NCBI GenBank assembly: GCA_945903655.1
Contig: CAMDOY010000109.1
Span: 1 to 9,925, forward strand
Direction of reading: 5' to 3'
Source: Rhizobium sp. Q54
Lineage (GTDB): Bacteria; Pseudomonadota; Alphaproteobacteria; Rhizobiales; Beijerinckiaceae
Length of the DNA stretch: 9,925 nucleotides
The position numbers and the translations under genes were made by a program. Shown here one piece after another: positions 1 to 5,769 of this stretch. Below the pieces are notes generated by a model, which saw nothing but the letters and a program-made list of their open reading frames with translations, had not been told where the DNA came from and did no database searches. The stretch's first letter is position 1. The number at the start of each line of letters is the position of its first letter.

Positions 1-9
1 CGCCTATCT

Positions 10-15
10 GGAGAG
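10..15 (+). promoter_or_regulatory. Ribosome binding site of rpmF
   Basis: GGAGAG lies just upstream of the rpmF ATG and supports that start. No promoter can be judged because only 19 bases precede the gene. Confidence 0.7.
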
Positions 16-19
16 TGAC

Positions 20-205
20 ATGGCAGTTCCGAGACGAAAGACCTCCCCGATGAAGCGCGGCTTCCGCCGCTCCGCCGACGCCCTTGCCGCCCCGACCTAT
101 GCCGAAGACAAGGACTCGGGCGAGCTTCGCCGTCCGCACCATGTTGACCTGAAGACCGGCATGTACAACGGTCGCCAGGTGCTCAAGGTCAAGTCCAAGG
201 ACTGA
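20..205 (+). CDS. rpmF: 50S ribosomal protein L32
   Basis: This is a 61-residue small basic protein of the large ribosomal subunit. The N-terminus MAVPRRKTSP followed by a basic stretch and RRSADALAAPTY, then EDKDSGELRRPHHVDLKTG and YNGRQVL, is the classic alphaproteobacterial L32 sequence; length and both ends fit the family. Like many alphaproteobacterial L32 proteins it lacks the CXXC zinc pair found in some other bacteria; I see no cysteine at all. The ATG is preceded by GGAGAG at 10-15, a good ribosome binding site about 4 bases upstream. A strong hairpin terminator follows the stop, so it ends its transcript here. What lies upstream is outside the window. Confidence 0.97.
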   Translation: MAVPRRKTSPMKRGFRRSADALAAPTYAEDKDSGELRRPHHVDLKTGMYNGRQVLKVKSKD

Positions 206-230
206 TCCTTCCGCTTCGCGCGGATTGAAG

Positions 231-256
231 AGGCCGGGTTTCCCCCCGGCCTTTTT
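231..256 (+). terminator. Rho-independent terminator after rpmF
   Basis: An 8-bp perfect GC-rich stem, AGGCCGGG (231-238) with CCCGGCCT (245-252), has a 6-base loop and is followed by TTTT and C on the + strand. It ends rpmF transcription. Read on the opposite strand the stem is not followed by a T-run, so it serves the convergent methyltransferase gene (end at 262) poorly as an intrinsic terminator. Confidence 0.85.
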
Positions 257-261
257 CACGT

Positions 262-918
262 TCAGGCGAGCCCTCGAAAACGCCAGACGCTGGTCTTCTT
301 CACCTCGGCGTCCTCGAGATCGCGGGTCACCTCAACCTGATATTCGGCGATGGGCTCCAGCCGCTCGCGCGCCAGATAGCTGCGGCCGGGATCGCCGATC
401 AGCACCAGCGCCCCGCGCCGGGCGAGCCCCTCCAGCCAATCCGTGACCCGCGCCGCCATGTCCCGCTCGTAGGAGACATCGCCCGCCAGCACCACGTCCC
501 AGCCCTCGTCAGATCCCACGATGTCAGCCATTCGCGTGGTGAGGCGTACCTGATTGGCCTGCGCGTTGATCGCCATGGCCGCGATGGCGAAGGCGTCGAT
601 GTCCACCGCGCTCACCACAGCCGCCCCTGCCTTCGCCGCCGCGATGCCCACAAGGCCCGAGCCTGCGGCGAAATCGAGCACGGAGCGCCCGCGCACCACC
701 TGCGGATGGTCCAGCAGATAGCGCGCCAGCGCCTGCCCGCCCGCCCAGGCGAAGGCCCAGAAGGGCGGCGGCAGGCCGATCTCGCCCAGCTCCTCCTCGG
801 TCTTGCTCCACAGTTCGGTGGCGACGTCGGCGATATGGAGGCTGATCTCGGGGGCGTGGGGCACGGGCAGCAGGCGGGTCTGCGCGCGGATGAAGGCTTC
901 CCTGTCGGGGATGCTCAT
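262..918 (-). CDS. METTL20-type class I SAM-dependent protein-lysine methyltransferase (ETF-beta / L7/L12 type)
   Basis: This 218-residue protein is a seven-beta-strand methyltransferase. Visible motifs are PPFWAFAWAGGQALARYLLD (residues 51-70), the SAM-binding glycine motif VLDFAAGSGLVGIAAA (80-95), the acidic end of strand 2 AVDID (104-108), GDVSYERDM (146-154), IGDPGRSYL (174-182) and a C-terminal TSVWRF. Together these match the human mitochondrial METTL20 (ETFBKMT) pattern, including PxxWAxxWxGGQALxRYLLD, GDxxYxxDxA and IGDPGR. Known for the family: human METTL20 methylates lysines of electron-transfer flavoprotein beta, and an Agrobacterium homologue is reported to act on ETF-beta and ribosomal protein L7/L12. 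The substrate here is inferred. Older annotations may read 'nicotinamide N-methylase' or 'methyltransferase type 12'. Its ATG overlaps the stop of the upstream isomerase gene by 4 bases (ATGA), so translation is probably coupled. Confidence 0.85.
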   Translation of the reverse strand: MSIPDREAFIRAQTRLLPVPHAPEISLHIADVATELWSKTEEELGEIGLPPPFWAFAWAGGQALARYLLDHPQVVRGRSVLDFAAGSGLVGIAAAKAGAAVVSAVDIDAFAIAAMAINAQANQVRLTTRMADIVGSDEGWDVVLAGDVSYERDMAARVTDWLEGLARRGALVLIGDPGRSYLARERLEPIAEYQVEVTRDLEDAEVKKTSVWRFRGLA

Positions 919-1700
919 CGCTCGAGCCAGGGGGCCGCCCAGCCAAGGCCCGCCTGCGTTGATCCCCGCGGGTTATATTCGGCCCCCACGAAGCCCTCAT
1001 AGCCGCGCGCGGTCAGGTCATCCAGAATGGCCGCGAAGGCCACCTCGCCCTCGTCGGGCTCATGGCGGCGCGGCACAGAGGCGATCTGCACATGGCCCAC
1101 ATGAGGCCAGTGACGCTCCAGCCTGCGCAGCAGATCCCCCTCCATGATCTGGATATGGTAGATGTCGAACAGCAGCTTGACATTTTCGCAGCCAAGCTCC
1201 CCCAGCAGCGCGACGACATCATCCGACCGCGACACGAAATAGCCGGGCCTGTCCACGGCGTTCAGCGGTTCGATGAGCAGGGTGACGCCCGTTCCCCGCG
1301 CCTTCTGGGAGGCCCAGGCGACATTCTCGAAAAAGGCGTCACGCGCCTCCCTCGTCTGGCCGAAGGTCAGGCCTGAGGTGACATGGATGGTCCGGGCGCC
1401 GACCGTCGCCGCATAGGCTAGGGCCTGTGCGAACTCATCCCGAAAGCGCCCCTGCGCCCCCGGCACCGCCGCCATGCCGAACTCGCCCCGGGATGAGTCG
1501 CCTTGGGGCGTGTTGATGCCGTTCATCACGAGACCATGGCGGGCGAGCTCGGCTTTGACCTCCCGCGCGTCGGTCGCATAGGGAAACTGGCACTCCACCG
1601 CCGCAAAGCCCGCCCTTGCGGCGGCGCCGATCCGCCCCAGAAAGGGCAGGTCGGGGAAGAGCATGGAGATATTGGCGGAGAGGGTGAAGGTTGGGCGCAT
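915..1700 (-). CDS. Hydroxypyruvate isomerase family TIM-barrel sugar isomerase
   Basis: This 261-residue protein belongs to the xylose-isomerase-like TIM-barrel group (AP endonuclease 2 fold). The start LSANISMLFPDLPFLGRI is characteristic of Hyi/Gip enzymes. LLIEPLN (141-147) and GAEYNPRGST (239-248) carry the two glutamates, Glu144 and Glu241, that in E. coli Hyi act with a divalent metal; FDIYHIQIMEGD (178-189) supplies Asp179 and His182 near the metal. The reaction would be hydroxypyruvate to tartronate semialdehyde, or the related 2-oxo-tetronate isomerase (OtnI) reaction. Sequence alone does not separate these, and no glyoxylate carboligase, tartronate semialdehyde reductase or otn partner is present. 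The ATG at 1700 has no clear Shine-Dalgarno sequence but is the family-typical start. The gene heads a two-gene unit with the methyltransferase and is divergent from the dioxygenase. Confidence 0.88.
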   Translation of the reverse strand: MRPTFTLSANISMLFPDLPFLGRIGAAARAGFAAVECQFPYATDAREVKAELARHGLVMNGINTPQGDSSRGEFGMAAVPGAQGRFRDEFAQALAYAATVGARTIHVTSGLTFGQTREARDAFFENVAWASQKARGTGVTLLIEPLNAVDRPGYFVSRSDDVVALLGELGCENVKLLFDIYHIQIMEGDLLRRLERHWPHVGHVQIASVPRRHEPDEGEVAFAAILDDLTARGYEGFVGAEYNPRGSTQAGLGWAAPWLER

Positions 1701-1762
1701 GGGGGAAGTCTAGCGCGCCATGGGAGGGGGGAACAGGCCCCATTGATTCCGCATCCCTCGTC

Positions 1763-1791
1763 TTGACCCCCGCAAGCCCATGCCGGATAGT
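1763..1791 (+). promoter_or_regulatory. Putative sigma-70 promoter of the dioxygenase gene
   Basis: TTGACC (1763-1768, 5 of 6 to the -35 consensus) and GATAGT (1786-1791, 4 of 6 to the -10) are spaced by exactly 17 bases. Transcription would start near 1798, leaving a leader of about 23 bases that contains the ribosome binding site GAGGAA (1809-1814). This lies in the 120-base divergent gap between the isomerase and dioxygenase genes. I see no clear operator. Confidence 0.45.
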
Positions 1792-1820
1792 CCGCTCACT
1801 TCAAGCGCGAGGAACGCCAT

Positions 1821-2714
1821 ATGATCATCAACGACGAAAACGACGTCACGCCCGCCGTTCTGAAGGCCATGTCCGGCGCGCCTGACGCGCGGATCCGCGA
1901 AATCGGCGAAGCCTTCGTCAAGCATATGCACGCCTTCGTGCGTGAGGTGAAGCTGACCGAGAAGGAATGGGAATATGGCGTCGATTTCCTGAACCGCATC
2001 GGCAAGCAGACCACGGACACCCATAACGAGGGCGTGCTCTTCTCCGACACCATCGGCGTCTCCACCCTCGTCTGCCTCATGAACAATGGCGCGAACGGCT
2101 CGACCGAGACCGCCGCCGCCCTGCTTGGCCCCTTCTGGCGCATGCGCAGCCCCGAAACGCCCAATGGCGGCTCCCTGCTGCGCTCGCCCACCCCCGGCCC
2201 GGCGCTCTTTGCGGGTTGTCGCGTGGTCGATCCCACGGGCAAGCCCATGGCGGGTGTCGAGGTCGATGTGTGGCACTCCTCCACCACCGGCATGTATGAA
2301 AATCAGGATCCCGAGCAGGCCGAGCATAACCTGCGCGGCAAGTTCCATACGGATGCGGAGGGGCGTTTCTCCTTCCGCTCCATCCTGCCAGCGGGCTATC
2401 CCATCCCCGTGGACGGGCCGGTGGGCGATATGGTGCTGTTCCAGAAGCGCGAGCCCTGGCGCCCGGCCCATATCCATTTCCTGCTGCACAAGCCGGGATT
2501 CAAGACGCTGGTGACGCAGGTCTTCGTGCAGGGCGCGAAATATCTGGAGACGGACGTGGTCTTCGGCGTCACCACGGCGCTGGTGGGCGATTATCGCCGT
2601 CACGAGACCGGCACGCCCCCGGCGCCCGACGTGACCGATCCCTGGTACACGCTGGACTATACCTTCCACATGGAAGAGGGCGAGTCCGGCCTGCCCAAGC
2701 CCCCGATCAAGTAA
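1821..2714 (+). CDS. Intradiol ring-cleavage dioxygenase (hydroxyquinol/catechol 1,2-dioxygenase type)
   Basis: This 297-residue protein is a non-haem Fe(III) dioxygenase that would open an aromatic diol between its two hydroxyls. The N-terminal helical dimerisation/linker domain covers about residues 1-100 and ends in LLGPFWR (101-107). The catalytic beta-sandwich follows: VDVWHSSTTGMYENQDP (148-164), NLRGKFHTDAEGRFSF (170-185), PAGYPIPVDGPVG (190-202) and WRPAHIHF (213-220). The expected iron ligands are Tyr159, Tyr193, His217 and His219, with Arg214 at the substrate position. QD after the first tyrosine, NLRG and YPIPxDGPVG resemble hydroxyquinol 1,2-dioxygenases more than simple catechol enzymes, but the substrate is inferred. 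Length fits. The ATG is preceded by GAGGAA about 6 bases upstream. No maleylacetate reductase, muconate cycloisomerase or LysR regulator is adjacent, so it is a single-gene unit here. Confidence 0.9.
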   Translation: MIINDENDVTPAVLKAMSGAPDARIREIGEAFVKHMHAFVREVKLTEKEWEYGVDFLNRIGKQTTDTHNEGVLFSDTIGVSTLVCLMNNGANGSTETAAALLGPFWRMRSPETPNGGSLLRSPTPGPALFAGCRVVDPTGKPMAGVEVDVWHSSTTGMYENQDPEQAEHNLRGKFHTDAEGRFSFRSILPAGYPIPVDGPVGDMVLFQKREPWRPAHIHFLLHKPGFKTLVTQVFVQGAKYLETDVVFGVTTALVGDYRRHETGTPPAPDVTDPWYTLDYTFHMEEGESGLPKPPIK

Positions 2715-2731
2715 GCCTCATCGCGCAACGA

Positions 2732-2772
2732 AAACGGCCCGCTCTTGTGAAAGGGGCGGGCCGTTTCTTTTT
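2732..2772 (+). terminator. Bidirectional terminator between the dioxygenase gene and phbB
   Basis: An 11-bp perfect stem, AAACGGCCCGC (2732-2742) with GCGGGCCGTTT (2756-2766), encloses a 13-base loop. On the + strand it is followed by TTTCTTTTT, a strong intrinsic terminator for the dioxygenase gene. On the - strand the stem runs out into GTTTTC, so it can also end the phbA-phbB transcript whose last gene stops at 2789. Confidence 0.88.
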
Positions 2773-2788
2773 AAATCCGCGCGGCCGC

Positions 2789-3514
2789 TCAGGCCATGTA
2801 TTGCCCGCCATTGGCGGACAGCGTCGAGCCCGTGATGAAGCCCGACTCGTCGGCCGCCAGAAAGGCGACGATGCGCGCGATCTCTTCGGGCTCGCCCAGA
2901 CGCCCCACGGGGATCTGCGGGATGATGCGCTTCTCCAGCACGTCAGGCGCGATGGCGCGGACCATTTCCGTGCCGATATAGCCCGGGCAGATGGCGTTGA
3001 CCGTGATGCCCTTGTTGGCGTTTTCCTGCGCCAGCGCCTTCACGAAGCCGATCTCGCCGGCCTTGGCGGCGGAATAATTCGCCTGGCCCGCCTGCCCCTT
3101 CTGTCCATTGATGGAGGAGATGCAGATGATGCGGCCGAAGTTGCGGTTGCGCATGCCCTCGATGACCGGGCGGCACATGTTGAACAGGGAATTGAGATTG
3201 GTGTTGATGACCGCGTTCCACTGGTCCGGGCTCATCTTGTGGAAGAAGCCGTCGCGGGTGATGCCTGCATTGTTCACGACCACGTCGATGGGGCCGAGAT
3301 CCTTCTCGACATCAGCCAGACCCGCTGCGCAGGCGTCATAGCTGGAGACGTCCCACTTGTAGACGGGGATGCCGTTTTCTTCGCGGAATTTGGCGGCGGC
3401 CTCGTCATTGCCCGCGTAATTGGCGGCGACGGTGTAGCCAGCGGCTTTAAGCGCTTTGGAGATGGCGGCGCCAATGCCGCGTGAGCCTCCGGTGACGACT
3501 GCGACTCGTGTCAT
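2789..3514 (-). CDS. phbB: Acetoacetyl-CoA reductase (NADPH), PHB biosynthesis
   Basis: This 241-residue short-chain dehydrogenase reduces acetoacetyl-CoA to (R)-3-hydroxybutyryl-CoA, the second step of polyhydroxybutyrate synthesis, in the cytosol. It shows the Rossmann glycine motif TGGSRGIG (8-15), NNAG (81-84), the catalytic Ser134-Tyr147-Lys151 set inside the family signature SSINGQKGQAGQANYSAAK, then PGYIGTEMV (177-185) and a C-terminal NGGQYM. The signature plus position next to a thiolase points to PhbB/PhaB rather than FabG. The frame is open for 20 more codons upstream, but the start is set at the ATG at 3514: MTRVAVVTGG is the family start and AAGGGAGGA (3530-3522 on the reverse strand) sits 7 bases before it. 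In the Cupriavidus enzyme the stretch reads GQFGQTNY; here the phenylalanine is alanine (Ala142). It is also called phaB. Confidence 0.95.
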   Translation of the reverse strand: MTRVAVVTGGSRGIGAAISKALKAAGYTVAANYAGNDEAAAKFREENGIPVYKWDVSSYDACAAGLADVEKDLGPIDVVVNNAGITRDGFFHKMSPDQWNAVINTNLNSLFNMCRPVIEGMRNRNFGRIICISSINGQKGQAGQANYSAAKAGEIGFVKALAQENANKGITVNAICPGYIGTEMVRAIAPDVLEKRIIPQIPVGRLGEPEEIARIVAFLAADESGFITGSTLSANGGQYMA

Positions 3515-3536
3515 TCCTGCATCCTCCCTTATGATT

Positions 3537-3566
3537 GACAGCCGGGTTGTATCAGACCCGGCTGTC
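3537..3566 (-). other. Perfect 11-bp hairpin in the phbA-phbB intercistronic gap
   Basis: GACAGCCGGGT (3537-3547) and ACCCGGCTGTC (3556-3566) form an 11-bp perfect stem with an 8-base loop, in the 100-base gap between the phbA stop and the phbB ribosome binding site. No T-run follows on the - strand (the next bases are AATCATAAGG), so it is not a standard intrinsic terminator. It may adjust phbA to phbB mRNA levels by stability or processing, or be an operator; the sequence does not decide. The stem ends 6 bases before the phbB Shine-Dalgarno sequence, leaving that site unpaired. Confidence 0.6.
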
Positions 3567-3614
3567 CCTCTCACTTAGGCTTTCGGTTGGCGACTTTGGG
3601 CTTAGAGGCCCCTC

Positions 3615-4790
3615 TTAGCGTTCCACGCACAAAGCAATGCCCATGCCGCCGCCGATGCACAGGGTCGCAAGACCCTTCTTCGCGTCCCGGCGCGCCATTT
3701 CATAGAGCAGGGTGGTGAAGACGCGGGCGCCCGAGGCGCCGATGGGATGGCCGAGCGCGATGGCGCCGCCATTCACATTCACGATCTCCGGGTTCCAGCC
3801 CATGTCCTTGTTCACGGCCAGCGCCTGCGCCGCGAAGGCCTCGTTGGCTTCCACCAGGTCGAGATCCCCGACCTTCCAGCCAGCCTTCTCCAGCGCCTTG
3901 CGCGAGGCGGGGATGGGGCCCGAGCCCATGATGGCGGGATCAACGCCAGCCGTGGCCCAGGAGGCGATGCGCGCCAGCGGGGTGAGGCCACGCTTGCTGG
4001 CCTCCGCCGCCGTCATCAGCACGAGGGCGGCGGCGCCGTCGTTGATGCCTGAGGCGTTGCCAGCCGTGATCGTGCCGTCCTTGGAGAAGGCGGGGCGCAG
4101 CTTGGCGAGGGACTCGAGGGTCGTGCCAGCCTTGATATATTCATCCTGATCGACGACCACGTCGCCCTTGCGGGTGGAGACGGTGACCGGGGCGATTTCG
4201 TCCTTGAAGCGGCCAGCCTTCTGGGCGGCCTCGGCCTTGTTCTGGGAGGCCACGGCGAAACGGTCCTGGTCCTCGCGGCTGAGTTGCCAGCGGGCTGCTA
4301 TGTTTTCAGCCGTTGTGCCCATGTGATAGCCATGGAAGGCGTCGGTGAGGCCGTCCTTGATCATGGTGTCCATGAACTTCATGTCGCCCATCTTGGTCCC
4401 GTTGCGCAGATGCGCCACATGGGGGGAGAGGGACATGGATTCCTGACCGCCCGCCACGATGATGGAGGCGTCGCCATTGGCGATCTGCTGCATGCCGAGC
4501 GCCACAGCGCGCAGGCCAGAGCCGCAGAGCTGGTTGAGGCCCCAGGCGGTCTTTTCCTGGGGAACGCCCGCCTTCATGGCGGCCTGACGGGCCGGGTTCT
4601 GGCCCTGACCAGCGGCGAGGATCTGGCCGAGGATCACCTCGTCCACATCGCCGGGATCGACGCCCGCGCGCTCAAGCGCGGCCTTGATGGCCACGGCGCC
4701 CAGATCATGGGCGGGCACAGCGGCGAAAACGCCGCTGAAGGATCCCACCGCCGTGCGCGCGGCGCCTACAATCACGATATCGGATGCCAT
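3615..4790 (-). CDS. phbA: Acetyl-CoA C-acetyltransferase (biosynthetic beta-ketothiolase)
   Basis: This 391-residue thiolase condenses two acetyl-CoA into acetoacetyl-CoA, the first step of PHB synthesis. Catalytic residues are all present: the nucleophile Cys89 in LNQLCGSGLRAV (85-96), the NEAF loop (316-319), His348 in GGAIALGHPIGASG (341-354), and the general base Cys378 in ATLCIGGGMG (375-384). Length and residue numbering coincide with the classical PHB thiolases (Cys89/His348/Cys378). The ATG at 4790 follows AGGAG (4802-4798 on the reverse strand) with 7 bases between. It is the first gene of the phbA-phbB unit and diverges from phaR, the usual alphaproteobacterial arrangement. It is also called phaA; a degradative acetoacetyl-CoA thiolase role is possible, but the neighbours favour PHB synthesis. 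Confidence 0.96.
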   Translation of the reverse strand: MASDIVIVGAARTAVGSFSGVFAAVPAHDLGAVAIKAALERAGVDPGDVDEVILGQILAAGQGQNPARQAAMKAGVPQEKTAWGLNQLCGSGLRAVALGMQQIANGDASIIVAGGQESMSLSPHVAHLRNGTKMGDMKFMDTMIKDGLTDAFHGYHMGTTAENIAARWQLSREDQDRFAVASQNKAEAAQKAGRFKDEIAPVTVSTRKGDVVVDQDEYIKAGTTLESLAKLRPAFSKDGTITAGNASGINDGAAALVLMTAAEASKRGLTPLARIASWATAGVDPAIMGSGPIPASRKALEKAGWKVGDLDLVEANEAFAAQALAVNKDMGWNPEIVNVNGGAIALGHPIGASGARVFTTLLYEMARRDAKKGLATLCIGGGMGIALCVER

Positions 4791-4957
4791 CTGGAAACTC
4801 CTGTTGCGACTGATCTGGAGCCGTTCAGGCCCGTGAAACTCTGCGGTTTGCCCTAGCGGCCTGCTGTTCGCCGCCTCACCATCCGGCTACTCGCCTGCTC
4901 CTGCCCGGTCAAGCGCCCAGCGACCGACCGAACCATCCAATTTAGTCTACATATCCC

Positions 4958-4977
4958 AAAGGAGGAGAAGCACATTG
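4958..4977 (+). promoter_or_regulatory. Strong Shine-Dalgarno and TTG codon upstream of phaR
   Basis: AAAGGAGGAG (4958-4967) is close to a perfect anti-16S match and sits 7 bases before a TTG at 4975-4977. That TTG is in frame with phaR and has no stop before the phaR ATG at 5080. It is the best ribosome binding site in the window, so it either starts a 238-residue PhaR or starts translation of a leader that runs into phaR. See the phaR entry. Confidence 0.55.
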
Positions 4978-5079
4978 GGCGCCAAAGCCCATTATTTCGT
5001 CACAAATCTGTTTCCGCCGGAACAAAGGGCGGTTATCGTGTGGGCAGGGCATAGCGTCCAGCGGGGCAGGGCATCACGA

Positions 5080-5691
5080 ATGGCCAGCGAAAAGAAACCG
5101 ATCACGATCAAGAAATACGCGAACCGCCGTCTCTACAACACCGGCACAAGCACCTATGTGACCCTCGAAGATCTCGCCAAGATGGTGAAGGCTGGCGAGG
5201 ATTTTCTGGTCTATGACGCCAAGAGCGGGGAGGACATCACCCGCGCCGTGCTCGGCCAGATCATATTCGAGCAGGAGGGCAAGGAGGGCCAGTCCCTCAT
5301 GCCCATCACCTTCCTGCGGCAACTGATCCGCCTTTACGGCGACAGCATGCAGATGGTGGTGCCCAGCTTTCTGGAGTTCTCCATCGGTAAATTCGTCACC
5401 GATCAGGCGAAGATCCGGGAAGATTTCGTGGGCGCCATGGGCGGCAAGGATATTCCGGCCGGACAGATCTTCAGCGCCATGGAGGAGCAGGCCCGCAAGA
5501 ACATCGCCATGTTCAGCCAGGCCCTGACCATGTTCGCGCCCTTCACCACCACCGTGCAGCCCACGGAGGCGGAAGCGAACGCCGCCTCTGCAGCGCCCAA
5601 GCCCGCAGCCGCCGCGCCAGATTTCGACGAGATGAAGCGGCAGATCGCGGAAATGCAGCGCCAGATCGAGAGCCTCGGCCGCAAGGGCTGA
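5080..5691 (+). CDS. phaR: Polyhydroxyalkanoate synthesis repressor PhaR
   Basis: This 203-residue protein is the PHB-sensing DNA-binding repressor of phasin and PHB genes (AniA in rhizobia). The PHB accumulation regulator DNA-binding domain covers about residues 8-70, with ITIKKYANRRLYNTGTSTYV (9-27 region) and LEDLAKMVKAGEDFLVYDAKSGEDIT. The PHB-binding domain follows at about 72-110 (LMPITFLRQLIRLYGDSMQ, SFLEFSIGKF). An Ala/Pro-rich linker (about 168-180) and a short coiled-coil-like tail, FDEMKRQIAEMQRQIESLG (182-200), close the protein. The ATG at 5080 is chosen because MASEKKPITIKKYANRRLYNT fits the family start, but its ribosome site is poor. A TTG at 4975 with a strong Shine-Dalgarno sequence would add 35 residues. 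Third-position GC of that extension is 21 of 35 codons, against 27 of 35 for the next 35 codons, so coding character is weaker there. It diverges from phbA. Confidence 0.93.
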   Translation: MASEKKPITIKKYANRRLYNTGTSTYVTLEDLAKMVKAGEDFLVYDAKSGEDITRAVLGQIIFEQEGKEGQSLMPITFLRQLIRLYGDSMQMVVPSFLEFSIGKFVTDQAKIREDFVGAMGGKDIPAGQIFSAMEEQARKNIAMFSQALTMFAPFTTTVQPTEAEANAASAAPKPAAAAPDFDEMKRQIAEMQRQIESLGRKG

Positions 5692-5769
5692 GGGGGCTTT
5701 CTTGCCTTGAATTGGGCGCGAGGTTTGGCTCCATTCGCATTGAACCCACGCCAACGATCAGCATGCGCA

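Noticed and set aside
1710..2669. 319-codon open frame on the - strand opposite the dioxygenase gene
   Set aside because: It is antisense to a gene with complete catalytic motifs; the translation looks like a high-GC shadow.
2747..3484. 245-codon open frame on the + strand opposite phbB
   Set aside because: Shadow of phbB, and it starts inside the two-way terminator.
3601..3618. Short palindrome AGAGG-CC-CCTCT around the phbA stop
   Set aside because: The loop would be only two bases and no T-run follows; probably chance.
4791..4957. phbA promoter and a PhaR operator in the phbA-phaR divergent gap
   Set aside because: TTGACC (4912-4907 on the reverse strand) is a fair -35 but the hexamer 17 bases on (TAGCCG) is poor, and I could not find a clear CTGC-N3-GCAG type PhaR site, so neither is called.
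5681..5705. Possible terminator at the end of phaR (GCAAG ... CTTGC)
   Set aside because: Only a 5-bp stem with a 15-base loop and no T-run; too weak to call.
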